From Bin125 sp026705025 (GTDB lineage Bacteria > Chloroflexota > Dehalococcoidia > Bin125), in assembly GCA_026705025.1 (NCBI GenBank), contig JAPPBN010000047.1:1-43196 (forward strand): 43,196 nt of DNA, written 5' to 3'. How positions within the stretch are numbered: the first letter of the stretch is position 1; every line of letters starts with the position of its first letter. Positions 25,400-32,771 of this stretch are shown here, piece after piece. Both the position numbers and the translations under genes were made by a program. Under the pieces are notes generated by a model. The model saw only the letters and a program-made list of their open reading frames with translations. It did not search any database and was not told the origin of the DNA.

Positions 25400-26457
25400 G
25401 CGCCGCACCGGCCTCGGTCGGCACGGTCGACATCGCCGCGCTCAAGCGACGCCACCCGCTGGGCGACGTGGTCGAGGCCGCCGGCGTCGAGCTGCGCGGG
25501 CGGGGCCGCGTCCGCCAGGGCCTCTGTCCCTTCCACGAGGAGACCGAGGGCAGCTTCACCGTCTACGCCGACACGCAGAAGTTCTACTGCTTCGGTTGCG
25601 GCCTGGGCGGGGACGTGCTGGACTTCGTCCAGCACACCGAGGGCGTCGACCTGCCGGAGGCGATCCGCCGGTTGGATGCGTCGCCTGCGAGCGCGGCGGC
25701 CAGGGTTACCCCGGCTCAATCCCCGAGCGGGCCGCCGCCCGCGCCGACGGTGAGAGACCCGGCGCTGCTCTCGGCGGCGATGCGCTGCTACCAGCGCCAA
25801 CTCAGGCTCAGCGAGGATGCCCAGGCCTATCTCGCTTCGCGCGGCATCAATGCCGAGGCCGTCCGACGACTAGGCCTGGGCTACGCCAGCGGCCGCGGAC
25901 TGCGCGAGTGGCTCGTGCAGGCGGGCTTCGACGACCGGCGGATCCTCTCGGGCGGCCTCACGAGCGAGGGTCTCGAGCGCTTCCGCGGGATGATCGTCGT
26001 CCCCGACCTGCTCGATGGATGCGTCCACTGGCTCGCCGGGCGAGCTGTGTGGCCCGTGGTTCAGCCGCGGTTCCAGGCCTTGCCAGGCCCCAAGCCGGTG
26101 CTCGGACTCTCGCGGCTGCCCGCTCCCGCGTCATGGATCGTGGTCGCCGAGGGGCTGTTCGACTGGCTCCTGCTGAGCGCCTGGGACCTGCCCGCGGCCT
26201 GCGCGCTGGGAACCCAGGGGATGGACCGGCTGGCTTCCGCTCTACAGGGACAGCCCCGCGTGTTCCTCGCCTTCGACGCCGACGAGGCCGGCTCGGAAGC
26301 CGCGCACCAACTCGGCGGACTGCTCGGTCCGCACTGCGCCCGCGTCGTGACGCTGCCCGACGACATCGGTGATGTCGCCGAGCTGGGCCCACGCCCGGAC
26401 GGGCGAGTTCAGTTTCTCAACGCCCTGCAGCGCGCAGCCCAGGCGGGACGCCCGTAG
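25396..26457 (+). CDS. DnaG-type primase (CHC2 zinc finger and Toprim)
   Basis: The 353-residue protein has the CHC2 zinc finger near its start (C44-PFH47 and C65-FGC68), a partial N-terminal catalytic-core-like region (LASRGINAEAVRRLGLGYA), and a Toprim domain with E252 (VVAEGLFDW) and D294-A-D296 (FLAFDADEAG). Primases make RNA primers for replication or for second-strand synthesis after conjugative transfer. It is shorter than chromosomal DnaG (about 600 residues) and lacks the helicase-binding C-terminus, as in many plasmid and phage primases. It starts at GTG 25396, overlapping the previous stop by four bases. The key metal and Toprim residues are present. Confidence 0.9.
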   Translation: MSAAPASVGTVDIAALKRRHPLGDVVEAAGVELRGRGRVRQGLCPFHEETEGSFTVYADTQKFYCFGCGLGGDVLDFVQHTEGVDLPEAIRRLDASPASAAARVTPAQSPSGPPPAPTVRDPALLSAAMRCYQRQLRLSEDAQAYLASRGINAEAVRRLGLGYASGRGLREWLVQAGFDDRRILSGGLTSEGLERFRGMIVVPDLLDGCVHWLAGRAVWPVVQPRFQALPGPKPVLGLSRLPAPASWIVVAEGLFDWLLLSAWDLPAACALGTQGMDRLASALQGQPRVFLAFDADEAGSEAAHQLGGLLGPHCARVVTLPDDIGDVAELGPRPDGRVQFLNALQRAAQAGRP

Positions 26458-26549
26458 CTCGCACTCGGCGGCACGTCCGCCGACACCACCCGCCAACCAC
26501 CACCACTCACCGAACGGAGGGCCGGACTATGGCCCCTGACCGACCGTGC

Positions 26550-26568
26550 CCCCGCATCAAGTGCGGGA
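26550..26568. repeat. REP-like hairpin, copy 1
   Basis: CCCCGCATCAAGTGCGGG, a stem of six G:C-rich pairs around TCAAG, between the primase and the Rad52-type gene. The same 18 bases recur at 30455-30472 inside another gene. Confidence 0.6.
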
Positions 26569-26645
26569 CAAGTTGCGCACGGCGCACGGCCGCCTGTCTC
26601 GGCGGCCGCAATCACCCGAACCGACCACTTGAACAGGAGCACGAG

Positions 26646-27569
26646 ATGAACCACAACGGAAACGGGACTGCCACGGCGGTCCGGCGCAGCCCGAACGGCC
26701 GCGCCCCAACCCAATCCACGAACGGCAACGGGAACGGCTCGCATGCGCAGCGCAACCAGCCGACGAGCGTTGGCCACAACCCCGCGCCCCCTGCGCCGGA
26801 GGCGCTGCACTGGGACGCGCTCGCGCCGCGCGTCACCGAGGCGCTGGCCCAGCCGCTCGACCCGCAGCTGGTCTCCCAGCGCAAGGGTCGTAAGGGGCGG
26901 ATGTTCGACTACATCGAGGGTCACACCGCGATCGACCAGGCCAACAAGATCTTCGGATTTGGGGGCTGGGGCTACGAGCTGGTCGGCGACGTGACGCTGC
27001 GCCGGATCGAGCGGATCGATTCGCGCACGGGCGAGGTCACCGGCAGCGACGCCTACTCGGCGATTGTCCGGGTCACCGTTCCCGGCGCGCCCGCGAGAAC
27101 CGATGTCGGCTTCCAGCCGGTCACGGACGAGACCCCCGAGGGCCACGAGACCGCGTACAAGGGAGCGGTCACCGACGCGCTCAAGCGCGCCCTGCGCAGC
27201 TTCGGCGACCGCTTCGGCAACGGCCTCTACGGCGACCCGCCGACGACTGCGCGCCATGAGCGCGCACCTGAGCCGGACTCACGACCTCGACCGCAGCCGG
27301 CAGCGGAACACGGTACAGCACAGCCACCCCGACGCCGGGTCGTGCAACCGGCTGCGCCGATGGAGGACGACCAGCGCGACGCGGCCAACATGCGCGCCCA
27401 GCTGATCGAGTTGAGCCGGGAGCAGGGCTTCACCGAGGAGCAGGTCCGCTCGGCCGTCCAGGCCAAGACTGGCCACGCGCTGGAAGACCTCGGCTCGGCC
27501 GAACTCAACCCGCTGATCGCCTCGGCCGCCGACAAGCTCGAACGCCGCCGCCAGGGAGAGCATGGCTGA
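26646..27569 (+). CDS. Rad52/Rad22-type single-strand annealing protein
   Basis: The 307-residue protein has an Asn/Gly-rich N-terminus, then the Rad52 core (about 55-200) with WDALAPRVTEAL, SQRKGRKGRMFDYIEG, ANKIFGFGGWGYE and the C-terminal core signature ETAYKGAVTDALKRALRSFG. The remaining part is a Pro/Arg linker and a helical tail. Such proteins anneal complementary single strands and usually pair with an exonuclease in phage-like recombination; a RecB-like nuclease and two SSBs follow here. I chose ATG 26646 (AGGAG six bases upstream). ATG 26529 also has a ribosome site, but its extra 39 codons translate the REP-like hairpin and look unconserved. Confidence 0.9.
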   Translation: MNHNGNGTATAVRRSPNGRAPTQSTNGNGNGSHAQRNQPTSVGHNPAPPAPEALHWDALAPRVTEALAQPLDPQLVSQRKGRKGRMFDYIEGHTAIDQANKIFGFGGWGYELVGDVTLRRIERIDSRTGEVTGSDAYSAIVRVTVPGAPARTDVGFQPVTDETPEGHETAYKGAVTDALKRALRSFGDRFGNGLYGDPPTTARHERAPEPDSRPRPQPAAEHGTAQPPRRRVVQPAAPMEDDQRDAANMRAQLIELSREQGFTEEQVRSAVQAKTGHALEDLGSAELNPLIASAADKLERRRQGEHG

Positions 27570-27611
27570 AGCGCCCTGCTCTCCCTTACCGGACTTTTGA
27601 AAGGAGTCGAC

Positions 27612-28715
27612 ATGACCACCACCGCATCCACGTCTTCGGACGTGTTCAACCGGCCCGCCGCCCGCTTCACGGACGGCGGGCTCGAGATCCGCGCCTCGGC
27701 CCTGGGCCAGTGCCGCCGCGCGCTCTGGTACACGGCCACCGAGCAGCCGTTCACCAATCCACCCGAGTCCGAGTCGTTGACCCTGCTCGAGGCGGGCAAC
27801 GCGCTCGAACCGGTCGTCGTCCGCGCCATGCGCCGCGCCGGCTGGAGCGTGACTCCCGCCGACCGCGACGATCCTCAATCTGTCACGGTCGAGGCCAGCC
27901 CAGGATTGACCGTGACCGGCCATCCCGACGCCACTGGCTGTCCTCCTTCCGAGGGAGGAGCGGCCGCAGCCGTCGAGCAATTCCTGTTCGGCGACGCGGA
28001 ACCGAACACGCCAACCGAGGACATCGTGATCGAGGTCAAGACGCGCGGACCGGAGGCGTTCAAGCGCTGGCAGACGCTGGGCGCCGAACGCAGCCATCCC
28101 GAGTCGGTCGCGCAGGCGGCCTGCTACTCGCTGGGCCTCTATGGCGAATGCCGCGACGTGGTGATCGCCACGCTCGACACGGGCTCGCGCACCTGGGATT
28201 ACGAAGTGATCCCGGCCGCACGGGCGGAACGCGCCTGGCGGAACGCCACCGGACGCCTGGAAGAGCTGGCTCAGCACCACGCGCTCAACGGGCCGGACCA
28301 CGAGGCGTTGCCTGAACGCGACTTCACCGCCTCGGACTGGCAGTGCAAGCGCTGCCCCTACCTCAACCGCTGCCAGCCTGGCGGAGCGGGCGTGGCTCAA
28401 GACGACGCCGAACCGGCCGACCCGGTCTCGGACGAACAGGCGCGAGCCGCGCTGCGCGAGTACGAGCAGGCCCAGGGCCGGATCAAGTCGCTCGAAGCGG
28501 ACAAGCGCGGCGCGCTCAAGACGCTCCAGCACTGGCTCCTAGGGAAAGGAGAATCCAAGGCCAGGCTGGAGGGTTCGGCCAAGACGCGCACGGTCGGCAT
28601 GGTCCAGAGCCGCCGCTACTCGGTCGACCACACGCGGCTCAACGCGCTGCTCGAACCCGAACAGCGGGCCGAGATCGTGACCGAGAACGTCAGCGAGTAC
28701 CTCCGGGTCAGCTGA
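27612..28715 (+). CDS. Cas4/RecB-like PD-(D/E)xK exonuclease with Fe-S cysteines
   Basis: A 367-residue protein from ATG 27612, after AAAGGAG. The nuclease site is D106 (GHPDA), E141 and K143 (IEVKTRG), with E66 (GNALE) before it. Cys34 (GQCRRALWY) and a C-terminal C245-x2-C248-x5-C254 (CKRCPYLNRC) match the four-cysteine 4Fe-4S arrangement of Cas4 and AddB-like nucleases. The last ~100 residues are a charged helical extension. It follows the Rad52-type gene by 42 bp, so the two likely form an exonuclease-annealase pair that resects and recombines transferred DNA. It is not next to any CRISPR array or other cas gene, so a Cas4 role in adaptation is unlikely here. Confidence 0.88.
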   Translation: MTTTASTSSDVFNRPAARFTDGGLEIRASALGQCRRALWYTATEQPFTNPPESESLTLLEAGNALEPVVVRAMRRAGWSVTPADRDDPQSVTVEASPGLTVTGHPDATGCPPSEGGAAAAVEQFLFGDAEPNTPTEDIVIEVKTRGPEAFKRWQTLGAERSHPESVAQAACYSLGLYGECRDVVIATLDTGSRTWDYEVIPAARAERAWRNATGRLEELAQHHALNGPDHEALPERDFTASDWQCKRCPYLNRCQPGGAGVAQDDAEPADPVSDEQARAALREYEQAQGRIKSLEADKRGALKTLQHWLLGKGESKARLEGSAKTRTVGMVQSRRYSVDHTRLNALLEPEQRAEIVTENVSEYLRVS

Positions 28716-28759
28716 CCCATCAACCCTTGGCATCGACGCCCGACCGACCGGGCGCACAC

Positions 28760-28790
28760 GGGCCCGCGCTCCCAATCGGGACGCGGGCCC
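28760..28790 (+). terminator. GC-rich hairpin with TCCC-N4-GGGA tip
   Basis: GGGCCCGCG (28760-28768) pairs with CGCGGGCCC (28782-28790); inside, TCCC-AATC-GGGA extends the stem with one bulged base. It lies 45 bp after the nuclease gene. The same design recurs at 29781-29811. No T-run follows, so it may slow or protect rather than stop transcription. Confidence 0.55.
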
Positions 28791-28803
28791 GCCTCGTCTA
28801 GCC

Positions 28804-28822
28804 GGCGCGGACGTTCCGCGCC
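28804..28822 (+). promoter_or_regulatory. Leader hairpin upstream of ssb copy 1
   Basis: GGCGCGG-N5-CCGCGCC, followed by an ACACGCTCTCTGAAAGGAGCA-type leader that carries the ribosome site of the SSB gene. An equivalent hairpin and nearly the same leader precede ssb copy 2 (29318-29336). Placement suggests control of translation, perhaps by SSB itself. Confidence 0.5.
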
Positions 28823-28852
28823 GCCACACGCTCTCTGAAAGGAGCAACACCA

Positions 28853-29230
28853 ATGTCACGCACCATCAACCGAGTCGAACTGCTGGGCCGGGTCGGCAGC
28901 GATCCCGAGCTGCGCCGCACCCAGAACGGGACGGCCGTCGTCCAGCTCAGGCTGGCGACCGACCGCCGCCAGAACGGGGAGGGCGAGAGCCAGACCGACT
29001 GGCACACGGTCGTCTGCTGGGCCAAGCAGGCCGAGGCCGTGGCCGAGTACGTCCGCACGGGCGAGCGCGTCTACGTCTCGGGCCGGCTGCAGCAGCAGAG
29101 CTGGGAGACCGACGCGGGCGAGCGCCGGAGCCGCACCGAGATCCACGCTCACGAGGTGATCTTCCTCGGTACGGGCGCCGGGAACGGCAACGGTCGCAGC
29201 AGCGGCGGCGAGGGCGATCAGCCCTTCTAA
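28853..29230 (+). CDS. ssb: Single-stranded DNA-binding protein, copy 1
   Basis: The 125-residue protein is a bacterial SSB: an OB fold (RVELLGRVGSDPEL, TDWHTVVCWAKQAE, VYVSGRLQQQSWE) and a short Gly/Asn-rich linker ending in the DQPF acidic tip that recruits partner proteins. It binds and protects single-stranded DNA during transfer, replication and repair. ATG 28853 follows AAAGGAG. The leader hairpin and ribosome site are nearly the same as in the second copy 135 bp downstream, showing that leader, gene and trailing hairpins were duplicated as a unit. Confidence 0.96.
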   Translation: MSRTINRVELLGRVGSDPELRRTQNGTAVVQLRLATDRRQNGEGESQTDWHTVVCWAKQAEAVAEYVRTGERVYVSGRLQQQSWETDAGERRSRTEIHAHEVIFLGTGAGNGNGRSSGGEGDQPF

Positions 29231-29248
29231 CCACTCACGGATCCACGA

Positions 29249-29305
29249 CGCCTCACATCGAGGCGCGCCACGGGACCGGTCTTCACTTCCCGGAGGCCGG
29301 ACCCG
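29249..29305 (+). terminator. Pair of hairpins after ssb copy 1
   Basis: CGCCTC-N5-GAGGCG at 29249-29265, then an imperfect stem with CGGG and CCGG arms (29271-29305) followed by CTTCG. Copy 2 of ssb is followed by the same order: CGCCTC-N4-GAGGCG at 29759-29774 and a GC-rich hairpin. Confidence 0.45.
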
Positions 29306-29317
29306 CTTCGTTTCGCG

Positions 29318-29336
29318 GGCGCGGGAGTTCCGCGCC
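29318..29336 (+). promoter_or_regulatory. Leader hairpin upstream of ssb copy 2
   Basis: GGCGCGG-N5-CCGCGCC, with the same two stem sequences as at 28804-28822 and a different loop, at almost the same distance from the start codon. Confidence 0.5.
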
Positions 29337-29365
29337 ACACACGCTCTCTGAAAGGAGCACATCCG

Positions 29366-29740
29366 ATGTCACGCACGATCAACCGAGTCGAGCTGCTGGG
29401 CCGGGTCGGCAGCGACCCCGAGCTGCGTCAGACCCAGGGCGGCACCGCCGTCGTCCAGCTCAGGCTGGCGACCGACCGCCGCCGAGAGAACGGGAACGAC
29501 GAGACCGACTGGCACACGGTCGTCTGCTGGGCCAAGCAGGCTGAGGCCGTGGCCGGGTACGTCCGCAAGGGCGAACGTGTCTACGTCTCGGGCCGGCTGC
29601 AGCAACAGAGCTGGGAGACCGACGCGGGCGAGCGCCGCAGCCGCACCGAGGTCCACGCCTCCGAGGTGATCTTCCTCGGCTCGGGCAACGGGCAGGGCAA
29701 CGCTCGCAACGCCGACAGCGACGGCGACCAGCCCTTCTAG
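29366..29740 (+). CDS. ssb: Single-stranded DNA-binding protein, copy 2
   Basis: A 124-residue SSB closely related to the upstream copy: the OB fold is almost the same through VIFLG, and it keeps the DQPF tip. Differences cluster in one loop (RRRENGNDE in place of RRQNGEGESQ) and in the Gly/Asn linker, so the paralogues may differ in linker behaviour or DNA binding. ATG 29366 follows AAAGGAG. Both copies are intact, so neither appears to be decaying. The duplicates could form mixed tetramers; this is inference. Confidence 0.95.
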   Translation: MSRTINRVELLGRVGSDPELRQTQGGTAVVQLRLATDRRRENGNDETDWHTVVCWAKQAEAVAGYVRKGERVYVSGRLQQQSWETDAGERRSRTEVHASEVIFLGSGNGQGNARNADSDGDQPF

Positions 29741-29780
29741 CCAGCCATCGTTCGGCGACGCCTCCTTCGAGGCGCTTCAC

Positions 29781-29811
29781 GGGGCCGCGATCCCTCACGG
29801 GACGCGGCCCC
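29781..29811 (+). terminator. GC-rich hairpin with TCCC-N4-GGGA tip (second example)
   Basis: GGGGCCGCG (29781-29789) pairs with CGCGGCCCC (29803-29811), with TCCC-TCAC-GGGA inside and one bulged A, the same architecture as 28760-28790. GCTTCG follows. It lies between ssb copy 2 and radC. Confidence 0.55.
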
Positions 29812-29846
29812 GCTTCGCATCCCACGCACAGAGAAAGGACTCCGAG

Positions 29847-30374
29847 ATGACCACTGCCAACCATTCTCCCTCGATCCCGTCCACCGACGACCCGGAGCGC
29901 CAGGCGCTGCTGGACGCGCTGCGCCAGAACCTGCACGTGCTGGGTGAACTCGCGATCCGCTACGAGGTCGAGACCCGGCCCGAGCGCCCCCCGGACATGC
30001 CCATCATCTACCGGCCCGAGACGGTCGTCGACCTGCTCTCGGACGAGATGAGCGGCCTGGCCCAGGAACAGGTGCGGGTGCTGCTGCTCGACCGCAAGAA
30101 TCGCGTCGTCGGTCAGCGCACCATCTACCAGGGCAACGGCTACGCGGCGCTGGTCCGCCCGGCCGAGGTCTTCCGGCCCGCCGTTGTCGAAGCCGCACCG
30201 CACATCGTGCTTGTGCACAATCATCCGAGCGGAGACCCGGAACCGAGCCGCGACGACATCAAGCTCTCCAAGGATCTGGCCGAAGTCGGCGATCTCCTGG
30301 GCATCGAGCTGCTCGATCACGTCGTGATCGGCGCGGACGGCTGGGTCTCGATCAAGACCGAGGGGCTGTTCTAG
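29847..30374 (+). CDS. radC: RadC-type JAB/MPN domain protein
   Basis: The 175-residue protein is a RadC JAB domain: VLLLDRKNRVVGQ, a RPAEVFRPAV helix, and the metal site H124-N-H126-PSGD with D137. The N-terminal helix-hairpin-helix of chromosomal RadC is absent, as is common on mobile elements. The biochemical role of RadC is unsettled; on plasmids and ICEs it is often found beside ssb and antirestriction genes. ATG 29847 follows AGAAAGGAC. The metal ligands look complete, so the protein could be active. Confidence 0.93.
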   Translation: MTTANHSPSIPSTDDPERQALLDALRQNLHVLGELAIRYEVETRPERPPDMPIIYRPETVVDLLSDEMSGLAQEQVRVLLLDRKNRVVGQRTIYQGNGYAALVRPAEVFRPAVVEAAPHIVLVHNHPSGDPEPSRDDIKLSKDLAEVGDLLGIELLDHVVIGADGWVSIKTEGLF

Positions 30375-30416
30375 GCCGCTCACCCCATCCCTCTCATCTT
30401 CCGGAAAGGACGAGCG

Positions 30417-31085
30417 ATGCTCGACACCCCTAACACGTCTCCTGACGGAGACAACCCCGCATCAAGTGCGGGGCAGGCCACCCAGCTCTACACGATCACA
30501 GCGGGCGGCTTCTCCGCCACCTGCGACGCCTTCGCCTCCGACCCCGAGCAGAACCAGCTCTGGTTCGTCTCCATGGTCGGCGCCCAGACCTCGCTCAAGG
30601 CGATCTGGGCGGCCTTGCTCAACTCGCCGCCCTCGCCCGCCTTCCTGATCAAGGGCGCCGTGGACGAGCTGCACGAGGGCGGCTACGAACGCTGCCAGAT
30701 CCCCGAGGCCAGCATCGGCACCTGGAAGACGAAGATCGCCCGGCTGCCCCAGGCCGGCGCGTATCACGCCATGGTGTTCACGCAAATGGCCGAGCTCTCG
30801 TTCGAGCGCGACGCCTTCCTGCTGCTGACGCCGGACGCCCGAGAAGCGCCGGCGCTGCACCTGCGCTTCCTCAACCAGCGCACCGAGCTGCCCATTCACC
30901 GCAGCTGGGCCGACTGGCTCTGGGAGCAGGGGCTTGAGAACGAGGCGATCCGGCCGCTTAAGTCGGAGGGTCTGCACGCCTGGTACTGCCACCACGACCC
31001 TCAGCAGTTGGAGAGCGAGCTCTCGGCCGCCGTCAGGTACGGCGCGCTCGGGCTGCCGCGCCAGCTTAACGGAGCCGCGGCATGA
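30417..31085 (+). CDS. Hypothetical protein carrying a REP-like hairpin in its coding sequence
   Basis: A 222-residue protein from ATG 30417, after GGAAAGGA. I recognize no family. The body looks globular and mixed alpha/beta (FSATCDAFASDPEQNQLWFV, ELPIHRSWADWLWEQGL, LHAWYCHHDPQQLE). Codons 13-19 lie on the 19-base hairpin 30455-30473 that also occurs upstream of the Rad52-type gene, so the N-terminal DNPASSAG segment was probably created by insertion of that element. Its stop overlaps the next start by ATGA, beginning a chain of five coupled genes that ends in an adenine methyltransferase. Confidence 0.8.
   Translation: MLDTPNTSPDGDNPASSAGQATQLYTITAGGFSATCDAFASDPEQNQLWFVSMVGAQTSLKAIWAALLNSPPSPAFLIKGAVDELHEGGYERCQIPEASIGTWKTKIARLPQAGAYHAMVFTQMAELSFERDAFLLLTPDAREAPALHLRFLNQRTELPIHRSWADWLWEQGLENEAIRPLKSEGLHAWYCHHDPQQLESELSAAVRYGALGLPRQLNGAAA
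30455..30473. repeat. REP-like hairpin, copy 2, inside a coding sequence
   Basis: CCCCGCA-TCAAG-TGCGGGG: seven perfect base pairs. The first 18 bases equal copy 1 at 26550-26567. Length and palindromic form resemble REP elements. Confidence 0.6.
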
Positions 31086-31273
31086 GCCAGCGCTACGTCA
31101 CGGTCACGGTCGAGACCCGCGCCTCGGAGGACGACGTCCTGGGCGAGGAGATCACGGCCATCTACAACCTCGACCTTGAGGAAGACGCCGACTACATCGA
31201 CGGACAAGTGCACGAGGACCTGCACGACCACCTGCTCAACCTGCTTGAGCAGTACGGCGGAGGCGACGCATGA
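31082..31273 (+). CDS. Small acidic protein 1
   Basis: Sixty-three residues with roughly seventeen Asp/Glu against two Arg, so strongly negative. A beta strand (YVTVTVETR) is followed by an acidic middle and a helical end (VHEDLHDHLLNLLEQ). It overlaps the preceding and following genes by ATGA. Its strand and end helix resemble those of the third small protein in this chain (31482-31661), suggesting they are paralogues. The charge pattern recalls DNA-mimic antirestriction proteins, but no family was recognized and this is only a hypothesis. Confidence 0.72.
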   Translation: MSQRYVTVTVETRASEDDVLGEEITAIYNLDLEEDADYIDGQVHEDLHDHLLNLLEQYGGGDA

Positions 31274-31485
31274 CCACGCCGGACATCGGCTTCGAACAGG
31301 TCGAGCTAGCCACCGGCAACGACATCGCGGTCTTCTTCGACCGAGCCAACGACGAGGCCGTCGTCTTCGCCTTCTTATCGGAGGAAGACGACGCGATCGG
31401 CGCCGCGATCACGCTTGCCTACACCACGGTCGAGCGAGCGCTGGCGCTAATCCAGGCGTTCCGAAACCTGGAGGCGAACGGATGA
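31270..31485 (+). CDS. Small acidic protein 2
   Basis: Seventy-one residues, rich in Asp/Glu, with two beta strands (NDIAVFFDRA, AVVFAFLSE), an acidic turn (EEDD) and a C-terminal helix (ERALALIQAFRNLE). It overlaps both neighbours by four bases, so translation of the whole chain is coupled. No family is recognized. It is distinct in sequence from the acidic proteins on either side. Confidence 0.72.
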   Translation: MTTPDIGFEQVELATGNDIAVFFDRANDEAVVFAFLSEEDDAIGAAITLAYTTVERALALIQAFRNLEANG

Positions 31486-31661
31486 CTGCAATCCCAACCG
31501 ACAACGAGATCATCGTCACGGTCCGGGTCGGTCTGGACGAGACCACCCGCTGGTGGCTCCAGCGGCCGCAGTCCGACTGGCAGATCGCCCAGATCGCGGA
31601 AGACGTCGAAGACCACCTGATCACCCTCATTGAGGGCCAACGAAAGGAAGACACCGAATGA
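31482..31661 (+). CDS. Small acidic protein 3
   Basis: Fifty-nine residues from ATG 31482. A beta strand (EIIVTVRVGLDE), a Trp pair (RWWLQ) and an acidic C-terminal helix (EDVEDHLITLIEGQ) give it the same plan as small acidic protein 1. It overlaps the preceding stop and the following methyltransferase start by ATGA each. The tight coupling to the methyltransferase suggests a shared function; none is known. Confidence 0.7.
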   Translation: MTAIPTDNEIIVTVRVGLDETTRWWLQRPQSDWQIAQIAEDVEDHLITLIEGQRKEDTE

Positions 31662-32686
31662 GACTCGGAGGCCAACTCAAGGGCGGCTACTACCCCACGC
31701 CGCCGCGCGTGGTAGACCACATCCGCTCGCTGCTGTTCGCGCCGATCCGCTACGGCCGCAACCGGAACGACATCGTCCGGCTGCTGGACCCCTGCTGCGG
31801 CCCGGGCGACGCGCTCAGGCAGCTGGCGGAATCGATCAACCGCCACGTGACGGTCGAGACCTACGGCGTCGAACTGCACGAGGAACGAGCGCAAGAGGCG
31901 GCGGAGGAACTCGACTACGCGCTGTCCAGCGACCTATTCCGCTGCTCGATCGCCAACCGCACGTTCAACCTGCTCTGGCTCAACCCGCCCTACGACTGGG
32001 ACCGCGAGGACAAGCGGGTCGAGCAGGCGTTTCTCACGCAGTGCTCGAGGTACCTGGAGCCGGACGGCGTGCTGGTCTACATCATCCCCCGCGCCCAGAT
32101 CGCGACCTCGGCCCGCTTCCTGACGACCAACTACCGCAGTGTGCGGGCCTGGGCCTTCCCCGAGCCCGAGGTCGAGCAGTTCGACCAGGTCGTCGTGCTG
32201 GGCGTGCGCAAGCCGCAGCCGCGGCCCGACGCGCGGGCCATGCGCGACCTAGTCGCGAGCATCGACGACCTCTCGCCGCTCGGCCACGGTCTGACGCCGG
32301 AGTACGACATCACCATGTCGCAGCCGGGTCCGGTGATGTTCACCACACGGGTGATCGACTTCACCAAGGCGGTCGCCGAGGCGCGCAAACGCGGGCTCTG
32401 GACCCAGGACGAGATCACGGAAGCGTTCTGGCCGCCGACCGATCTGACCGCACGCCCGCTGATGCCCCTGCGCAAGGGGCACCTCGCGATGTTGGTCGCG
32501 GCCGGCTTCCTCGACAACCTCGAACTGGAGACGACGGAGTCGCGTGTGCTGGTGAAGGGCCAGACCAAGAAGGAGATGGTCCTGGTCGAGGAGGGCGAGA
32601 CGCACGACGTCTACCGCGAACAGCTGCGCACCAGCGTGGTCACGCTCGACCTCGACTCGGGCCGGATCGAACGGATCGAGGCGTAA
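31658..32686 (+). CDS. N6-adenine DNA methyltransferase (DUF6094-like)
   Basis: The 342-residue protein has the SAM-binding motif LLDPCCGPGDAL (D44-G50) and the catalytic NPPY at 109-112, in the order of gamma-type adenine methyltransferases. An N-terminal YYPTPP segment and a C-terminal helical and beta domain follow the plan of the DUF6094 group found on mobile elements. There is no nuclease domain and no restriction gene beside it, so it is an orphan methyltransferase that may protect element DNA from host restriction or mark it for regulation. ATG 31658 overlaps the preceding stop. Confidence 0.88.
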   Translation: MRLGGQLKGGYYPTPPRVVDHIRSLLFAPIRYGRNRNDIVRLLDPCCGPGDALRQLAESINRHVTVETYGVELHEERAQEAAEELDYALSSDLFRCSIANRTFNLLWLNPPYDWDREDKRVEQAFLTQCSRYLEPDGVLVYIIPRAQIATSARFLTTNYRSVRAWAFPEPEVEQFDQVVVLGVRKPQPRPDARAMRDLVASIDDLSPLGHGLTPEYDITMSQPGPVMFTTRVIDFTKAVAEARKRGLWTQDEITEAFWPPTDLTARPLMPLRKGHLAMLVAAGFLDNLELETTESRVLVKGQTKKEMVLVEEGETHDVYREQLRTSVVTLDLDSGRIERIEA

Positions 32687-32771
32687 CGGCCCAGTCAGGC
32701 CGCTTTCGCCAACCGATCCCCAACACAACCCTGCGGCAGATAGCCGCTGAGACACAACCGGAAAGGAACCG

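Noticed and set aside
25389..26372. A 327-codon frame over the primase
   Set aside because: Arg/Gly/Pro-rich shadow in another frame of the CHC2/Toprim primase.
27612..28715. Cas4 of a CRISPR-Cas locus
   Set aside because: No CRISPR array or other cas gene is present; neighbours are a Rad52-type protein and SSBs, so a recombination nuclease fits better.
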